From Desulfobacterales bacterium (GTDB taxonomy: Bacteria; Desulfobacterota; Desulfobacteria; Desulfobacterales; CAFBRK01), in NCBI GenBank assembly GCA_021737185.1, contig JAIPEL010000039.1, positions 1-34,714 on the forward strand: 34,714 nucleotides of DNA. The letters are read 5' to 3'. A program made the position numbers and the translations under genes. Below are positions 33,237-34,714 of this stretch, piece after piece. Positions within the stretch are counted from its first letter, which is position 1, and the number at the start of each line of letters is the position of its first letter. The notes under the pieces were generated by a model, which did no database searches, had not been told where the DNA came from, and saw only the letters and a program-made list of their open reading frames with translations.

Positions 33237-34181
33237 ATGAGCACGGATAACGGTTTGAAGTCCGGAAGCAACCTGGAAAAAATTCTCAAGGCCGGGCACT
33301 TTGCCTTTACCGGCGAGCTGGGGCCGCCGCGGGGCACCGGCGCAAAAGAGGTGATCGAAAAGGCCCAGCACCTGAAGGGAAACGTCGATTCTGTCAACAT
33401 CACCGACAACCAGACCGCGGTGGTGCGGATGGCCTCCTGGGCGGCCAGCCTCCTGCTGGTCCAGGAGGGCCTGGAGCCCAACTTTCAGATGGTCTGCCGG
33501 GACCGAAACCGCCTGGCCATGCAGGCAGACATCCTCGGGGTGTACACCCACGGCGTGAAAAACATGCTTTGCCTCTCCGGGGATCATGCCAAATTCGGCG
33601 ACCACCCCGACGCCAAGGGGGTCTTCGACATCGACTCCATGCAGCTGATCGCCATGGTCAAGCAGATGAGAGACGAAGGAAAGTTTCTGGGCGGGGCCGA
33701 GATCGAACACCCGCCGAAGATTTTCATCGGGGCGGCATCCAACCCCTTTGCCGTTCCCCACGAATGGCGGGTACACCGGCTGGCCAAAAAGATCGAGGCC
33801 GGGGTCGACTTCATCCAGACCCAGTGCATCTACAACATGGAGCGGTTCCGCCAGTTCATCAAAGAGGCCAACGACATGGGCCTGACGGAAAAGTGCTTTA
33901 TTTTGGCCGGAGTCACCCCGATGAAGAGCGTCGGTATGGCCAAGTACATGAAAAACAAGGTCCCTGGGATGGACGTCCCCGACGAGATCATCGAACGGCT
34001 CCAGGGCGCGGGCAAGGGCAAGGTGGCCGAAGAGGGGATCAAGATCGCCTGCGAACAGATCGAGGAGTTCAAGGAGATGAAAGGGGTGGCCGGCGTTCAC
34101 CTGATGGCCATCGAGTGGGAGCACAAGGTGCCCGAGATCGCCGAACGGGCCGGCGTGCTGCCGCGGCCCACGGTCGAATAG
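33237..34181 (+). CDS. metF: MetF, 5,10-methylene-H4folate reductase, cluster 2
   Basis: This 314-residue TIM-barrel protein is close to the cluster 1 MetF. It has FTGELGPPRG, VNITDNQTAVVRMA, CRDRNRLAMQADILGVYTHG, MLCLSGDHAKFGDHP, FIGAASNPFAVPHE, DFIQTQCIYN and GVHLMAIEWEHKV. It has no NADH-using extension. GAGGTGG lies 6 nt before the ATG at 33237; a GTG at 33228 is in frame but lies within that ribosome site. It is the last gene of cluster 2 and is followed by a strong double terminator. Confidence 0.93.
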   Translation: MSTDNGLKSGSNLEKILKAGHFAFTGELGPPRGTGAKEVIEKAQHLKGNVDSVNITDNQTAVVRMASWAASLLLVQEGLEPNFQMVCRDRNRLAMQADILGVYTHGVKNMLCLSGDHAKFGDHPDAKGVFDIDSMQLIAMVKQMRDEGKFLGGAEIEHPPKIFIGAASNPFAVPHEWRVHRLAKKIEAGVDFIQTQCIYNMERFRQFIKEANDMGLTEKCFILAGVTPMKSVGMAKYMKNKVPGMDVPDEIIERLQGAGKGKVAEEGIKIACEQIEEFKEMKGVAGVHLMAIEWEHKVPEIAERAGVLPRPTVE

Positions 34182-34238
34182 TTTTTTCCCTGACGGGAAA
34201 AAACAAGACCCGGCTTCCTGTGGGAAGCCGGGTTTTTT
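34182..34238 (+). terminator. Double intrinsic terminator after cluster 2
   Basis: TTTTTTCCC-TGAC-GGGAAAAAA (34182-34203) begins directly after the metF TAG. It is followed by an 11-bp GC-rich stem (ACCCGGCTTCC at 34208-34218 against GGAAGCCGGGT at 34223-34233) and a T run to 34238. The second has the form of a classic rho-independent terminator. Confidence 0.88.
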
Positions 34239-34563
34239 ATTTGACGGCAAACGCTTTGACAAATGAACCGGTGATTTTACATTTACTCGTGTGGGAATAA
34301 TTAGGGTGACGATGGCTTCACCGCCGAGGCGCTGAGGCCGCAGAGAATGCGCAGAGAGGATCGTGAAGGTTTTCGCTGCGCCCTCTGTGTCTCGTATGTT
34401 GAATGGAAATACGTGGAAATCGTAATCAATGCCTAAAATGATCTATAATGCCTAAAATAGTGGAGTCACTTCGCTCCAGCTTTCATATGAAACAGGCAGT
34501 ATTCCATAATGCGCTTATCCGGAATCCTCCAGCCGGGACCGCCGGAGGCCGATGGGAGAAACC
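34239..34563. other. Intergenic region before the right-edge gene
   Basis: About 325 bp without a gene. Around 34318-34392 is a segment of the GCCGAGGCGCTGAGG/GCAGAG/CCTCTGTG type that resembles dispersed intergenic repeats of environmental bacteria; this is a recollection, not a search. AATGCCTAAAAT occurs twice (34428-34439 and 34447-34458), 19 bp apart. No convincing promoter was found. Confidence 0.35.
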
Positions 34564-34714
34564 ATGGAACCTTACACCGTGTTTCCGGACAAACCGATCG
34601 TGGATGCCGGCCCGGTTTCCCGGACCTTTCTGGATCTGGGAATCGGATCCTTTCACGAGGCCTGTGCCTGGGTGCGCGACCTGCTCTACGGATACAACTC
34701 GGATCGGGACGATT
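34564..34714 (+). CDS. Unknown protein, N-terminal fragment at right edge
   Basis: An ATG at 34564, preceded by GGGAGAAACC, opens a frame of 50 codons that runs off the window. The start reads MEPYTVFPDKPIVDAGPVSR and continues with FHEACAWVRDLLYGYNSDRD. I do not recognise it with certainty. The FHEAC-x-WVRDL-x-YG-x-NSDR stretch vaguely recalls transglutaminase-like hypothetical proteins, but no catalytic motif is inside the window. Confidence 0.6.
   Translation, partial: MEPYTVFPDKPIVDAGPVSRTFLDLGIGSFHEACAWVRDLLYGYNSDRDD

Noticed and set aside
1-34714. CRISPR array, tRNA or rRNA genes, prophage or IS transposase
   Set aside because: No regularly spaced identical repeats, cloverleaf, rRNA-like stretch or transposase/integrase motif was noticed on either strand.

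Overview
The window looks like chromosome of a strictly anaerobic Desulfobacterota (deltaproteobacterial) sulfate reducer or syntroph of the Desulfosarcina/Desulfococcus kind. This rests on content only: heterodisulfide-reductase (Hdr) modules joined to methylene-tetrahydrofolate reductase (MetF/MetV) genes, in-frame UGA (selenocysteine) codons, several sigma-54 activators and PAS kinases, and H-protein-like cysteine-rich proteins. No rRNA, tRNA, IS transposase, CRISPR array or phage gene was seen.

Left part (1-13.1 kb). This holds a LON-domain protein cut by the left edge, a four-RCK_C SLC13-type permease, two tandem cysteine-rich H-protein-like proteins behind a good sigma-54 promoter, an archaemetzincin, an NtrB/NtrC-like kinase/regulator pair, an MFS transporter, an AlaX-like editing protein, and a PAS/sigma-54 activator pointing away from the first Hdr operon. 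The gaps hold a ~222-bp MITE-like near-palindrome, an imperfect octamer tandem repeat, and a family of paired mini-hairpins at gene 3' ends.

Cluster 1 (13.4-21.1 kb). Order: TusA-like, hdrCB (one in-frame UGA), a divergent metF-like gene, hdrA (Cys form), mvhD (Cys form), metV, metF. A perfect 14-bp inverted repeat and a sigma-54-like promoter lie upstream, next to the divergent activator. Cluster 2 (26.25-34.2 kb). Order: hdrA with one in-frame UGA and a complete GltD/NfnB-like NAD(P)H module inserted, mvhD (UGA), hdrCB (UGA), metV, metF, terminator. Between the clusters lie a lone receiver, two small ACT-like proteins, a PAS kinase and a receiver-PAS-kinase hybrid.

How they may work together. 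By analogy with the MetFV-HdrABC-MvhD complexes of acetogens, each cluster can encode a cytoplasmic flavin-based electron-bifurcating or -confurcating complex tying methylene-H4folate/methyl-H4folate to ferredoxin and another carrier. The two complexes differ in two ways: Cys versus Sec at equivalent sites of HdrA and MvhD, and the NAD(P)H module only in the Sec form. The four UGA codons sit at matching positions, the frame stays open through conserved motifs, and a SECIS-like stem-loop starts 13-15 nt after each. I therefore read all four as selenoprotein genes, and standard gene calling would split each one. The paired Cys/Sec duplication with its nested signalling genes is the most interesting thing here.
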